Part shown: positions 55,221 to 64,000 of the stretch, in pieces | Layout: each line of letters starts with the position of its first letter | Numbering within the stretch: the stretch's first letter is position 1 | Assembly: GCA_020284085.1 (NCBI GenBank) | Contig: JACEVL010000427.1 | Location: 799,714 to 863,713, forward strand | DNA length: 64,000 nucleotides | Reading direction: 5' to 3' | Source of the DNA: Aporrectodea caliginosa | Lineage: Eukaryota; Annelida; Clitellata; Crassiclitellata; Lumbricidae | Made by a program: the position numbers and the translations under genes | Notes under the pieces: model-generated | What the model saw: the letters and a program-made list of their open reading frames with translations, nothing else | Databases searched by the model: none | Told to the model about the DNA's origin: nothing

Positions 55221-57256
55221 GGGTGGTTCACAGATGCATGGTCAAAAACAAAGTGCAACCTAGAAACCAGGGCACCCTCTCAGTTTGTTAGACCTATCAA
55301 TAGTATTATTTAGACAAAATTTCAGCTTTTAATTCCAACGGAAAGACGGTGCTCACGGACTGTGTCAATTTGCCTGATACCGATAAAAGACACTAATTGT
55401 GGAAATGAATGCGTCGAGCATACATTCCAGTACAAATGTATTCTATTTCACGATAAATCAAAATTTACTGTAATTTGACAACAATTGTGATAGTAGAACA
55501 GTTAGTCAGGTTGATCTATAAAATTTCAGTAAGTTTGAAGAATTGGAAATGTCAAAAAATTAAAAAAACACATCGTTCTAACCATGAATGTCGATTGTTC
55601 CGGTTTTATGACTTCAACACCCGCTACAGTCTTAGAGTCTAGAAACTGCAAGCACTGCGTCAACAACAGACTTCTTTGTTGTTTCGAGGCAAATAGCATT
55701 CCTATTTGCCACGACCACTTGAAGAAGACACTGCTTTTCTGCATTATTGGTGATGAGTCGGTTGAATTCCTCGAGCAAATTCACACACCTCTGAGCCGTG
55801 TCATTCACCACTCTCAACTGCTGAATTCTCTCTACCTTGTTGGTAATCCTCATTCTAGATCCATTTCTCTTGTGGAAATGTAAGAAAGTAATCACTAATC
55901 TTCAGGTGTGACAGCAGTGTCAGTTTTCACTTGGTTGCAAAATCACCCAGCAAGCCCCCTCCTTCAGTACCGCAGCATCACCTCTGACCTTCCTTTCACC
56001 AGGCTTTGTAGTTACTCTGTGAACAATATTCACCTTATCTGTCACTGGAAGTTGGTCTGAGAACAGTGCCCGACCTACAGCCTCATCTGAACGGTACCAC
56101 TAGTGGTTTCTAGAGCCTTCCTGGCAGCAGCGCTGATCTCGGGGTCAACTGACTCGTGTTTTCCTAGAGTAATACAAAGTGACAGATCTTGTCCACGATT
56201 TTCAGCAGCAAGTGAGGCCTTTGTCCAATGTCCATGCTTTTGTGTAAAGAAGGGCAACAAAGCTGCACATGAATCTGAGTTTCTTTCTTCTTCGTTAGAT
56301 TGAATACACCACGTTGATCACGAAAAGGGTAGATTTTGATGGCATACAGTAACGTGGCCATCCAACTTGCGTGGTGAATTGGCCCAGGGCACTCCAGTGA
56401 ATTATTGAAGGCTATCTTCCAAGAGAACCATTTTCAGCTCAATGAGTTATTGACCTCTGATCTCTGAATCTGATTTTCTTTCAGTTAACTTCTTGAGAAA
56501 ACTGAGTGCTGTTTCATGATATGGTTAAGTGCCGGATATGACATTCAGTCCTGTATCACACTTTCCCAAGCAGCTTTATATGTCTGGAAGATTTGAATAT
56601 GTGATGAATTAGATGGACCGCAGCACAAGGTGAATACTTTGACTAAAATCATCACATGGTGACGGCAGGCCAACCACAGGAGCTCTCGACCTATCTTGTC
56701 TTCCAGCAGAACGCACACTCCGTTCAAGAACTCAGTGTTGACAGATATCAAAGCTCAGGGTTTGAACCTTGTCAGAAAGTTTCCACAACTCTAGAAGATT
56801 ATGAATGGCCATGGATTCATTGTATCCTGCCCACAGGCTAATTTCGGCACACCGAAAAGTTAAAGTGTTAAATATGAGCTCTTAAATTCCACTGGCAAAT
56901 GGTAAATTCGAAAATTCACTTGTGGAAACACGTCTGCCAAGAACACAGAAAGTAGACACCATGACCTTCAGCAAGAACTATACACCTTGTTCAAAATACC
57001 AGTAAGTAAGTAAGTATAACACAAAAGAAACTATTTGAAGCTCATCTCCATGACAAATGTTGAGTTGTTGACCAAGTTATACGGCATCAAGATTTACCGC
57101 TAATGCTACTATATGGTAATATTTCTATGTCATTGAGCACCATCTTCCAACTGGAATAAGATGCTGAAATTTTATCTCAATAATACTATTGACAGGTCTA
57201 ACAAACTGAGAGGGTGCCCTGGTTTCCAGTTTGAACTTTGTTTTTGTGAACCACCC
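55221..57256 (-). mobile_element. Full-length inactive DNA transposon with ~100-bp GGGTGGTTCAC ends
   Basis: 55221-55325 and the complement of 57155-57256 are close copies (GGGTGGTTCAC, ACCAGGGCACCCTCTCAG, GTTTGTTAGACCT). TA flanks both ends, and ATAC microsatellite lies outside both. Minus-strand transposase remnants are 'LNGVCVLLEDKIGRELLWLA' plus 'CRHHV' (56720-56640), 'WMATLLYAIKIYPFRDQ' (56363-56315), 'VGRALFSDQLPVTDKVNIV' near 56030 and 'QQLRVVNDTAQRCVNLLEEF' (55825-55765), with frame breaks throughout. Same family as 42213-44305. Confidence 0.85.
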
Positions 57257-57258
57257 TA

Positions 57259-57440
57259 ATACATACATACATACATACATACATACATACAGACAGACAT
57301 ACATACATACATACATACATACATACGTATACAAAATTACAAATACATGCCCACATACAGAGGCATACATACATGCATACACATACATAGGCATACATAC
57401 ATGCATACACATACATAGGCATACATACACAGGCCTACAT
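57259..57440. repeat. (ATAC)n microsatellite, right half
   Basis: ATAC units with AGAC and GCAT interruptions up to about 57440. Confidence 0.93.
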
Positions 57441-57501
57441 ACAATTCATGCATAGACAACGATTCTACAACATTACATCGATCGTTGATTGGCTGTGACA
57501 G

Positions 57502-58125
57502 TTCTAACACTGACTTCGGATGACTTCATCCTGCTGTTATATTTGGACGGTATCCAAATAACAGCTCTTCCAAATGCCTCCAAATGGGACTTTCCGGACA
57601 CTGTTGACCTTCCGGCCACGACTAAGGTCATCGCCGTACACGCCAAGAACTCGAATAGCGGTGGATACGGAGGACTGCTCGCCTCCGACACATCTGGACG
57701 GATACTTACGGATTCCACGTGGAAATGCTCCACAACGAAGTCAAACGGTTGGATGAATGTCACCTTTGACGACTCTGGTTGGGCCAAATCCGCGATTCTC
57801 TTCAACAATTCAGGCAGTGAGATATATGGTCCCATACCTGCAGCAGTGGCGGCACTACACCAGGGCAAGCAAGGGCAAATGTCCTGGTAAAAAAGCCTTT
57901 GCCCTGGTCGTTGCCATGCCAGAAATTGTGCCCTGCCAAGAATTTATTTGGGGCATAAATCGCCCCTGCACTGGTTACTTGTATGATTGCCCTGGTTATG
58001 CCCTGGTTTAAAAAAATGTCTGGCGCCGCCACTGCATACCTGGAATACATGCGGAGGCCTGGTGGATCTGGAACGCCCCAAAGTCTCTTGATACTTTGAT
58101 ATACTTCCGTTTACGCCTTCCATAA
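57502..58125 (+). pseudogene. Terminal exon with galactose-binding-like domain, broken by a MITE
   Basis: After a GTGACAG acceptor the frame reads 'SDDFILLLYLDGIQITALPN', 'TTKVIAVHAKNSNSGGYGGL', 'TDSTWKCSTTKSNGWMNVTF' and 'DDSGWAKSAIL', a beta-sandwich type found in many marine invertebrate secreted proteins and resembling galactose-binding-like domains. A hAT MITE (57844-58034) then interrupts it. Beyond the MITE the same frame continues 'AWWIWNAPKS' to TAA at 58123-58125. Removing the MITE and one target copy keeps the frame open, so the insertion alone causes the break. It may be a null allele or a decayed gene. Exon phase is 1. Confidence 0.6.
57844..58034. mobile_element. hAT MITE inside a coding exon
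   Basis: CAGTGGCGGC at the left and GCCGCCACTG at the right are inverted. CATACCTG lies at 57833-57840 and 58035-58042; three extra bases (CAG) separate the left copy from the end. The interior is a run of CCCTGGTTATGCCC-like repeats. Ends match the MITE at 19228-19396 over the first nine bases. Confidence 0.88.
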
Positions 58126-58760
58126 CTCCTAGATACATTCCCAAGTGCCCGATCATTTAAAAAGAGGATTTATCTAATCTGTTCATTTGATGAAATGGTG
58201 ACTTTTAGAGCGCATATAAGAATTAATCGGCGTCCTCTTCAAAGTGAAATCGTAGTCAAAATTCACAATGAAATGCAGAAGACCGGTCGAGTTTTAATGA
58301 GTCACGGACACCAGAAATCAGGCTACAGAAAGTTAACACTCTTTTGAGTCTAAATAATTCCTTAAAATTTAGGCTGTTGGCTGAATATTTGTTGGAAAAG
58401 TCCTTTTTTCCCGAAAGATGTCAAAACTGGTTTTCTCTAATCATGTAAAACATATCCTACAGCGAATGTTTGTTTGACACTGTATACAAAAACGGTTGGA
58501 AACCGAAACGGACAAACACCCAGGCCTGCCGATTGCAAACATGATAGGTCTACATGTAATAGCGCCGCTAACTAAGCTGGTCTCCCTGACGTGGATTTTG
58601 TGTGGCGCTGAGACATTTTGAAGATTTACATGACTAACATGCGTGAAAGGTTGACTTTTGAACCGTATGATAACGTTCAAGGCAATCAATCGCATGCACC
58701 GGAAGTGTTTATAATACGTGTTGCACAGACAGGAGCCAGTTTTTCATCATGCTGCTATAG
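58126..58760. other. 3' flank; no gene recognised
   Basis: No AATAAA is obvious just after the stop at 58125. Short frames only. Confidence 0.4.
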
Positions 58761-58767
58761 ATTACAT

Positions 58768-59581
58768 CAGTACCGGCCTTGCCATTGTGCGAACCGTGCA
58801 ATTGCACAGGGCCCGCAAATTAGGGGGCCCGAAAATGTCCGAAAATTAACATGAACAAGACACCCTCCTAATAATAGGCCTATTATGGTTTCAATTAAAT
58901 CTTCTCTTCAATCAAAAAATAAAAGTCATGTGGTACAAACTTTATTTTTCTGTGACATTTTCGGGCCCCCTATTAGCGGGGAGGCCAGAAAATCTCACAG
59001 TAAAACCTGTGATATTTTCGGGCCCCCTGTTGTGGGAGCCTGAAAGTGTCACAGGAAATTAACAGAAACAAGATACCGCAATAATAATGTTATGGTTTCA
59101 ATTTAATCTTCTCTTTGGTCAAAAATTAAAATCAGATGGTACCAAGTTGAAACCATTTTACTTTTATTTTTGACATAATATTATATGTTGTCGCAAGAGA
59201 TAACATTTAGTGTAGAAATTATTAACATTTCTGCACCCAGAAATAGTTATACTTTGCTATACTTTACTAAACATTTTAAGTGAGAAATTTTACATCTTGA
59301 ATACTTGTGTCCGCGAGCTACATGCATGCCTAGAAAGAGTAAGAATCTCTGTTCCAAAAAGTTTCAAAACCACTGTTGTGCGCGACTCTGTATGGTACCT
59401 TTGTTAATTATTTTATATTATTTCTTTTAGATATTCGAGGATTTTATTTTTAGGGTTTATTATTTAGCACACATATGTATGTCTATTACAATGATTAGCA
59501 ATGAAAAACAATTTGACTTGTGTCGTGGGGCCCGTACAGTTCACTCTGCACAGGGCCCGCAATATACTAGGGCCGGCACTG
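58768..59581. mobile_element. 814-bp hAT element with internal duplication
   Basis: CAGTACCGGCCTTG at the left against CAGTGCCGGCCCTAG (complement of the right end). ATTACAT flanks both sides (58761-58767 and 59582-59588). GGGCCCGCAA-type blocks are inverted near both ends. About 58830-58940 and 59035-59145 are direct repeats (TTATGGTTTCAATT, ATCTTCTCTT). It is non-coding. Confidence 0.85.
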
Positions 59582-59869
59582 ATTACATGTCACCAGACCA
59601 GCTTAATTGCATATAATTTCCTTATACCCTATCAGGCTGGAACACGATGTTCGCTAATCCTGCTTATAATCGAGAGCTGTTACTTTTACTTCCGGTCGTA
59701 ATCTTGTCACCGTGTTATCGGTAACCTAGGTCTACACACTAAACCTGTGACGCTAATCACAGTAGAACAGCAATCGTCTAACCCCTTCCTATGCGTAGAC
59801 AATCATACGCAATCAGGTGCATTTGGATTTGCAAACCATAGTTTTATTGTGAACTGCTCCTGCTACGTT

Positions 59870-62095
59870 ATGGCAAGCTCTTGTACAAGAAGTAAAAGTC
59901 GACATTCAGTATTTGGTTATCCAAAGGAACTTACAAAAACTGTGTTACCGACATGTGAAGATATTTTCACAGCATACTGCTTTTACCAGCAAAAGGAGGA
60001 GTTTAAAACTGTTAATGACATTGTCAAAACTGTGGCGACTGAAGCTATGGAAATCTATAACACTGCCAGCATACCTACTATTGCGTTCGATAGCATAGTG
60101 AAAAAAGTTAAAAGGCTAATCGAGAAAGGGAACGATATGCGAAAATATCCTGATTCAAAGCGAACATCTGGGGCATATCAAGAAGCCTTGACAAGTTTCC
60201 ACAGTCTTTTTGATATTTGTCCATGTAAGTGTGTTGATGCTGGAGTTCTCAACAGAAAAGATTGCAAATGCTCTGCTGATTGTAAGATTCCTATAATTGA
60301 GTGGGATTTCTGGGTTGATCAAAAGACTACTAGAAAAATGGTGATTGGAAAGCTTGATGCAGTTGTGACAGGTAAGCTGCAAAAGTTGGAGGAAAAGAAA
60401 AGGAGAGCTGAAAAATATGAAGCTGAAACGAAAAGAAAACTGGGTGGATGTAGTGCTGTTTCAGAAGATTGGGATATGGAGTACAGTTCAGAAGACCAAG
60501 ATATTGAAGACAGATACAATAAGGAAACAGAGGAGGAAAGTAGTGACAGTGAATCTTGTCCCACCAGTGGTCCACAAAATAGAAATCAATATCCAGAGCT
60601 TTGCAAAGCTATTGATCGAGCAAATGTAAGCAATCGTGATGCCTGTTTGATTGCAAATGCCGTCTTGAAAGATCTCGGACTTTTGTCACCTGAAAATGCT
60701 TTGCACCCCAGCAAAGTGCGCCGTCAAAGGTCTGCTTGGAGAAAAAAGTCAGTTGAAGCTCAGAAAGAAGAAAATCAAGGAATTGTTTGTCTTGGTTTTG
60801 ATGGCAAGATTGATGTAACTCTTACACATTGTGCAGGCCCTGCAGGGCATACTCGTAGAAAAATCAAAGAAGAGCACTATGTCTTGGTATCCTTCCCTAG
60901 CCGAAGTTATGTTGAACATGTTGTTCCTGCATCAGGAAAGTCTGCAGACATTTCAAGAGAAATTTTGTCCGTGATTAGAGACAGTAAATCAGAACCAACT
61001 TTACGAGCACTTGTTTGTGATGGAACAGCTGTGAATACCGGTCGAAACAATGGAGTAATCCGAAACATTGAACTTCATCTCAGAAGACCTCTTCAGTGGT
61101 TAATTTGTTTAATGCATGCTAACGAACTGACTTTGAGGAAGCTAATGGAAGTCGTCGATGGGAAGACCACTGGCCCAAGAACTGCAGAAGGACAGATATC
61201 AGGCATGTTGGAATTTGACCCACAACACAAACCAATCATTGAATTTTCTCCTGTTTCAGGTTGTGTTGCTGAACTCGAAAATACAGTGATGAATGACCTA
61301 AGTACAGATCAGTTGTACTTGCTTAAAATATGTCTGATGATTCAACGTGGCTATAATGCTAGTGAGAATCACATCTCCTACTTGCAGACCGCTCAACCTG
61401 GAGCAATCAGTCATGCCAGATGGTTAACTAAAGCCAACCGATTGCTTAGGTTGTATGCTTGCCAAGAATTTCCTTCCTATAACCTGCAACGCTTTGTGAA
61501 ATTCATACTGAATTTCTATGCACCATCATGGTTTCAGATCAAATCTCATCCGACGTGTCAGGATGGAGCAAAGAACTTCTTCTTCATGATATCACTGTAC
61601 CAGAAACTTGACAAAACTGATCAAGCTGTCATCGCTCCAGTACTTCAGAACAACAGCTACTTTTGCCATCCTGAGAATATTTTGTTGGCGGCTGTTGGCG
61701 ATGAAGATGAAAATATCAGGAAATTTGCATGTGAGAAAATTCTAATGGCTAGAAATACTCACTCCAGTGATACAATTCGTTGCTTTGACAAGAAAACTAT
61801 TACAGTTAAATTTACATCTGATTCGTATATAAACATGGTTGACTGGGAAAAGTGCGACTTCGACGCACCTCCACTTCTGCAAGACATCACGTCGGAAGCT
61901 ATTGGCAGCAATGAACGAGTAGTTCTACCTCACTATCCGTGTCATTCGCAAGATGTGGAGAGAAATATCAAAGACGTTTCTGCAGTCTCAGGCCGAGTTT
62001 ACGGACATGACTCACGCCACGGTGTTATCATTCAAATGAAGAAATCAAGATTGGACTTGCCAACTATAGAAACTAAAGCTGATTTTCTGAACTAA
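59870..62095 (+). CDS. Transposase-like protein, intact frame (family not named)
   Basis: 742 codons from ATG at 59870; an in-frame ATG at 59747 would give 782. The N-terminal third has a cysteine-rich patch ('CPCKCVDAGVLNRKDCKCSA') and a charged coiled-coil stretch ('LQKLEEKKRRAEKYEAETKR'). The core has 'CLGFDGKIDVTL', 'ALVCDGTAVNTGRNNGVI', 'PLQWLICLMHANELTLRKL' and 'HARWLTKANRLLRLY', spaced like a DDE/RNase H-fold transposase with candidate D residues in FDGK and CDGT. The C terminus has 'PCHSQDVERNIKDVSAVSGR'. The layout parallels the decayed proteins at 42213 and 55221 (DGK, N-T-G, H-x-x-x/E). Right end GGGTGGGGCAAAAAG (complement) at 62391-62405 is followed by TA. No left end was found. 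It is either a mobile element or a domesticated copy. Confidence 0.7.
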   Translation: MASSCTRSKSRHSVFGYPKELTKTVLPTCEDIFTAYCFYQQKEEFKTVNDIVKTVATEAMEIYNTASIPTIAFDSIVKKVKRLIEKGNDMRKYPDSKRTSGAYQEALTSFHSLFDICPCKCVDAGVLNRKDCKCSADCKIPIIEWDFWVDQKTTRKMVIGKLDAVVTGKLQKLEEKKRRAEKYEAETKRKLGGCSAVSEDWDMEYSSEDQDIEDRYNKETEEESSDSESCPTSGPQNRNQYPELCKAIDRANVSNRDACLIANAVLKDLGLLSPENALHPSKVRRQRSAWRKKSVEAQKEENQGIVCLGFDGKIDVTLTHCAGPAGHTRRKIKEEHYVLVSFPSRSYVEHVVPASGKSADISREILSVIRDSKSEPTLRALVCDGTAVNTGRNNGVIRNIELHLRRPLQWLICLMHANELTLRKLMEVVDGKTTGPRTAEGQISGMLEFDPQHKPIIEFSPVSGCVAELENTVMNDLSTDQLYLLKICLMIQRGYNASENHISYLQTAQPGAISHARWLTKANRLLRLYACQEFPSYNLQRFVKFILNFYAPSWFQIKSHPTCQDGAKNFFFMISLYQKLDKTDQAVIAPVLQNNSYFCHPENILLAAVGDEDENIRKFACEKILMARNTHSSDTIRCFDKKTITVKFTSDSYINMVDWEKCDFDAPPLLQDITSEAIGSNERVVLPHYPCHSQDVERNIKDVSAVSGRVYGHDSRHGVIIQMKKSRLDLPTIETKADFLN

Positions 62096-62405
62096 ATAAT
62101 CTTTAAAACACTTACACTGCAGTACTGAGTCGGATGTTTTTTCATTTCTTTTATTACTCATTGTTGTTTGTAGCTCTAACTTTGGGTTGTAACTTTAAAA
62201 GTCATAACCATTAAACCGGCTGATGTAACCAGCTCTCATTTTACAACATATTGCGTTTTTGGGCTTGTGTTTCAGACAAAGTTGCTAGAAAACGGTTATA
62301 TATATGAGAAATCCATTTTTGGTACAATATTGCATTTAACATAGACCCCTGATTTACGTTTGTCCGGAAACTGAATTCGATTTTTCGTTACTTTTTGCCC
62401 CACCC
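62096..62405 (+). mobile_element. 3' region and right terminus of the transposase unit
   Basis: Non-coding, ending TTTTTGCCCCACCC and then TA (62406-62407). The complement starts GGGTGGGGCAAAA, similar in its first six bases to the GGGTGGTTCAC elements. LINE sequence follows directly, so the unit appears to have landed in a LINE. Confidence 0.6.
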
Positions 62406-62407
62406 TA

Positions 62408-62760
62408 TTGTACAGTAGCGACTGAGTCTGATGGATGGGAATGGATATAAGCTTGGACATCATCTGCAAAGAGCTGGTGCAGAAGCCCCTAAGACGTCAG
62501 CAGAGGACAGAGATCAGCAGTATATATAAGATACAAAAGAGGACCTAGGACGGAGCCCTGGGGCACACAAAAAAGAGACGGGGGACCCAAAGGGACCTAG
62601 AGGAGGAAACAACTGCAGTTTGTGCGTTCAGATAGAAAAGATCGAATCCATTCTAAAGGCTGGTCAACCAATCCAAAGGAAGTAGAGAGGCGCTGAAGAA
62701 GGATGGAGTGGTCCACAGCATCAAAGACAGAGCTAACATCGAAAAGAGCTAGGAGTGTAA
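62408..62760 (-). mobile_element. LINE reverse-transcriptase palm fragment
   Basis: The minus strand encodes the RT core: 'ALFDVSSVFDAVDHSILLQ', 'FLSERTNCS', 'PQGSVLGPLL', 'LHQLFADDVQAYIHSHPSDS'. This contains both catalytic aspartate blocks. The frame is broken by a stop. It stops at the transposon border (62407) on its 3' side. It may be the same family as 46021-49797, since it would precede that fragment's first motif. Confidence 0.8.
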
Positions 62761-62764
62761 TGAT

Positions 62765-62935
62765 GTTGATAGTGACGGATGATTATGATCTTGATAATGA
62801 TGATGACGATGATAATGTTGGCGACGATGAATGTGGTGATGAAACTTATGACAATGATGACGACGAAGACGATGACGATTATGATGACTGATGATGGTAA
62901 TGATGGTGATGCCGTGATGGTGGCTGAAAATCATG
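62765..62935. repeat. (GAT)n-rich trinucleotide tract
   Basis: Imperfect GAT/GAC triplets; the Asp-rich and His-rich frames are artefacts. Confidence 0.93.
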
Positions 62936-64000
62936 ATTGCTATAACGTTAATGATGATAGCAGCCAGGGTGAAAAGGAGGAATGAAAAGGAGAAGAAGAC
63001 TATATTGACATTATGATAATGGTCGGGGTTGTCATCCCAGTCTCCATCGTAATCCTCCTCCTCTTAACCTCATCAGTATATCATTTGCAAACCCTAGCTA
63101 AAAACGGTAATGGACAGAAAGGCCAACTACCAGAATATGGTAGCATTGAAAGAAGAGTGTGTAAAAAATACAGCCCGTAAAAACAAAGTTTTTTACTATA
63201 TCCATCTAGTATCCTATAATGCGTCTTATGAAGCAGTTACCTCTACAAATATATAGTCCGCGTTCATTTTACGACTGCGGCCAATCACAACGCTGCCCAA
63301 TCACAGCGCTCGGTATCGGAAAAGGGGATTCCCCGATTCGAAAAGTTTAGTCCCCGATTCTATAAGCTAGCCTTTTTGGGGAGCTGAAATTTTGATAGAA
63401 TGAAGTGTGTGCGAGGGCGAGTCGATCCGCCAAGTTTCACGACGATTGAATGATTGTAAGTGATCGAACTAGTCGTCGCAAGATTTGACTTTTTAGCCTG
63501 TGGCTCAATCAATCAAGCAATCAAGATTCCTGCAAGTTAAACTAGATGGATAAAAACAGCCAGTCACCAAGTGCGATATGGTAGGTCTTGATGTGGCGGA
63601 CAAGCCACAAGGTAGCATTTAGGCTGTTTGGCCTATAATGAATGGCCTAATGATATTGATTTTCTGTTAAACGGTGTCGCGCCTCTGAGTCGCTAGGTGG
63701 CGTAGCCCAAGGTTACATACGTTCGATTCGAGTGTTAATAAATATAATAAAAATATACGCCCGCTTAATATTTGCCATTTTATCGTTTTAATATAGTGAT
63801 TAAATGAAATTACATCTTTCCACGGCCTATAATTGATGACTAAAGATAGGCATCGCCTAAATTAATACTTAGGAGATCTATCTCTTAGACACCTACCTTA
63901 TATTAAATTTTTTGGTATGGACGCATTTATAAGCGTTGAGATGCTACATTATACATTGATCACGGATGAATATAGCCTGCCTCACCGTGCATCGCTTATA
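62936..64000. other. No gene recognised; one tRNA-like B box
   Basis: No coding similarity. 63670-63745 holds GGTGGCGTAGCCCAAGG followed by GTTCGATTCGAG and an ATAA-rich tail, weakly suggesting a decayed tRNA-derived SINE. A repeated CCAATCACA[AG]CGCT is seen at 63280-63310. Confidence 0.35.

Overview
This is intergenic and gene-poor DNA from an animal genome, most likely a marine deuterostome invertebrate (echinoderm, hemichordate or cephalochordate; the species cannot be fixed). The reasons are spliced exons with consensus GT/AG sites, a tandem cluster of BPI/LBP-type antimicrobial genes, many microsatellites, and very dense transposons. One of these is a Gypsy retrotransposon with the integrase-before-reverse-transcriptase order described for deuterostome Gmr1-like elements. 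The palindromic string GTAGGCCTAC and its core AGGCCTA recur dozens of times.

Layout. 1-9.6 kb is transposon debris: LINE fragments, a TTA-flanked MITE, a 162-164 bp satellite carrying a tRNA B-box-like arm, and hAT remnants. 9.9-21 kb, with an outlier at 29.5 kb, holds a minus-strand head-to-tail cluster of BPI/LBP-like genes. One promoter-proximal half has two clean exons (11676-10342), and three broken 3' halves lie at 16579-14326, 20990-20345 and 29686-29533. 22.0-28.6 kb is a nearly intact Gmr1-like LTR retrotransposon with almost identical LTRs and one 1660-codon gag-pol frame. 29.7-31.2 kb is a fragment of an adintovirus/Polinton-type element (zinc-ribbon plus phospholipase A2 protein, and a chromodomain integrase). 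It abuts, and apparently interrupts, a BPI-like terminal exon. 32.6-38.1 kb contains an unidentified frame split by a 4.9 kb block, which carries a two-exon transposase fusing an OTU cysteine-protease domain to a hAT transposase. 38.1-49.8 kb has a LINE, a Charlie-like hAT derivative, an inactive full-length DNA transposon with TA-flanked GGGTG-type termini, and a three-layer nest (LINE, hAT, hAT) with perfect 8-bp target duplications. 50.3-58.1 kb has two host-like plus-strand exons, one with a PAN/apple-like cysteine pattern and one resembling a galactose-binding domain. They are separated by a mariner DD37D element, hAT MITEs and a second GGGTGG transposon, and the second exon is itself broken by a MITE. 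58.7-62.4 kb has another hAT MITE and an intact 742-782 codon transposase-like frame. The end is a LINE reverse-transcriptase fragment and low-complexity DNA.

How it fits together. Most coding capacity belongs to mobile elements. The host genes visible are innate-immunity type (BPI/LBP) and secreted-domain type, and several are broken by insertions whose target duplications can still be read. All boundaries and family assignments come from reading the sequence; no database search or alignment was run.
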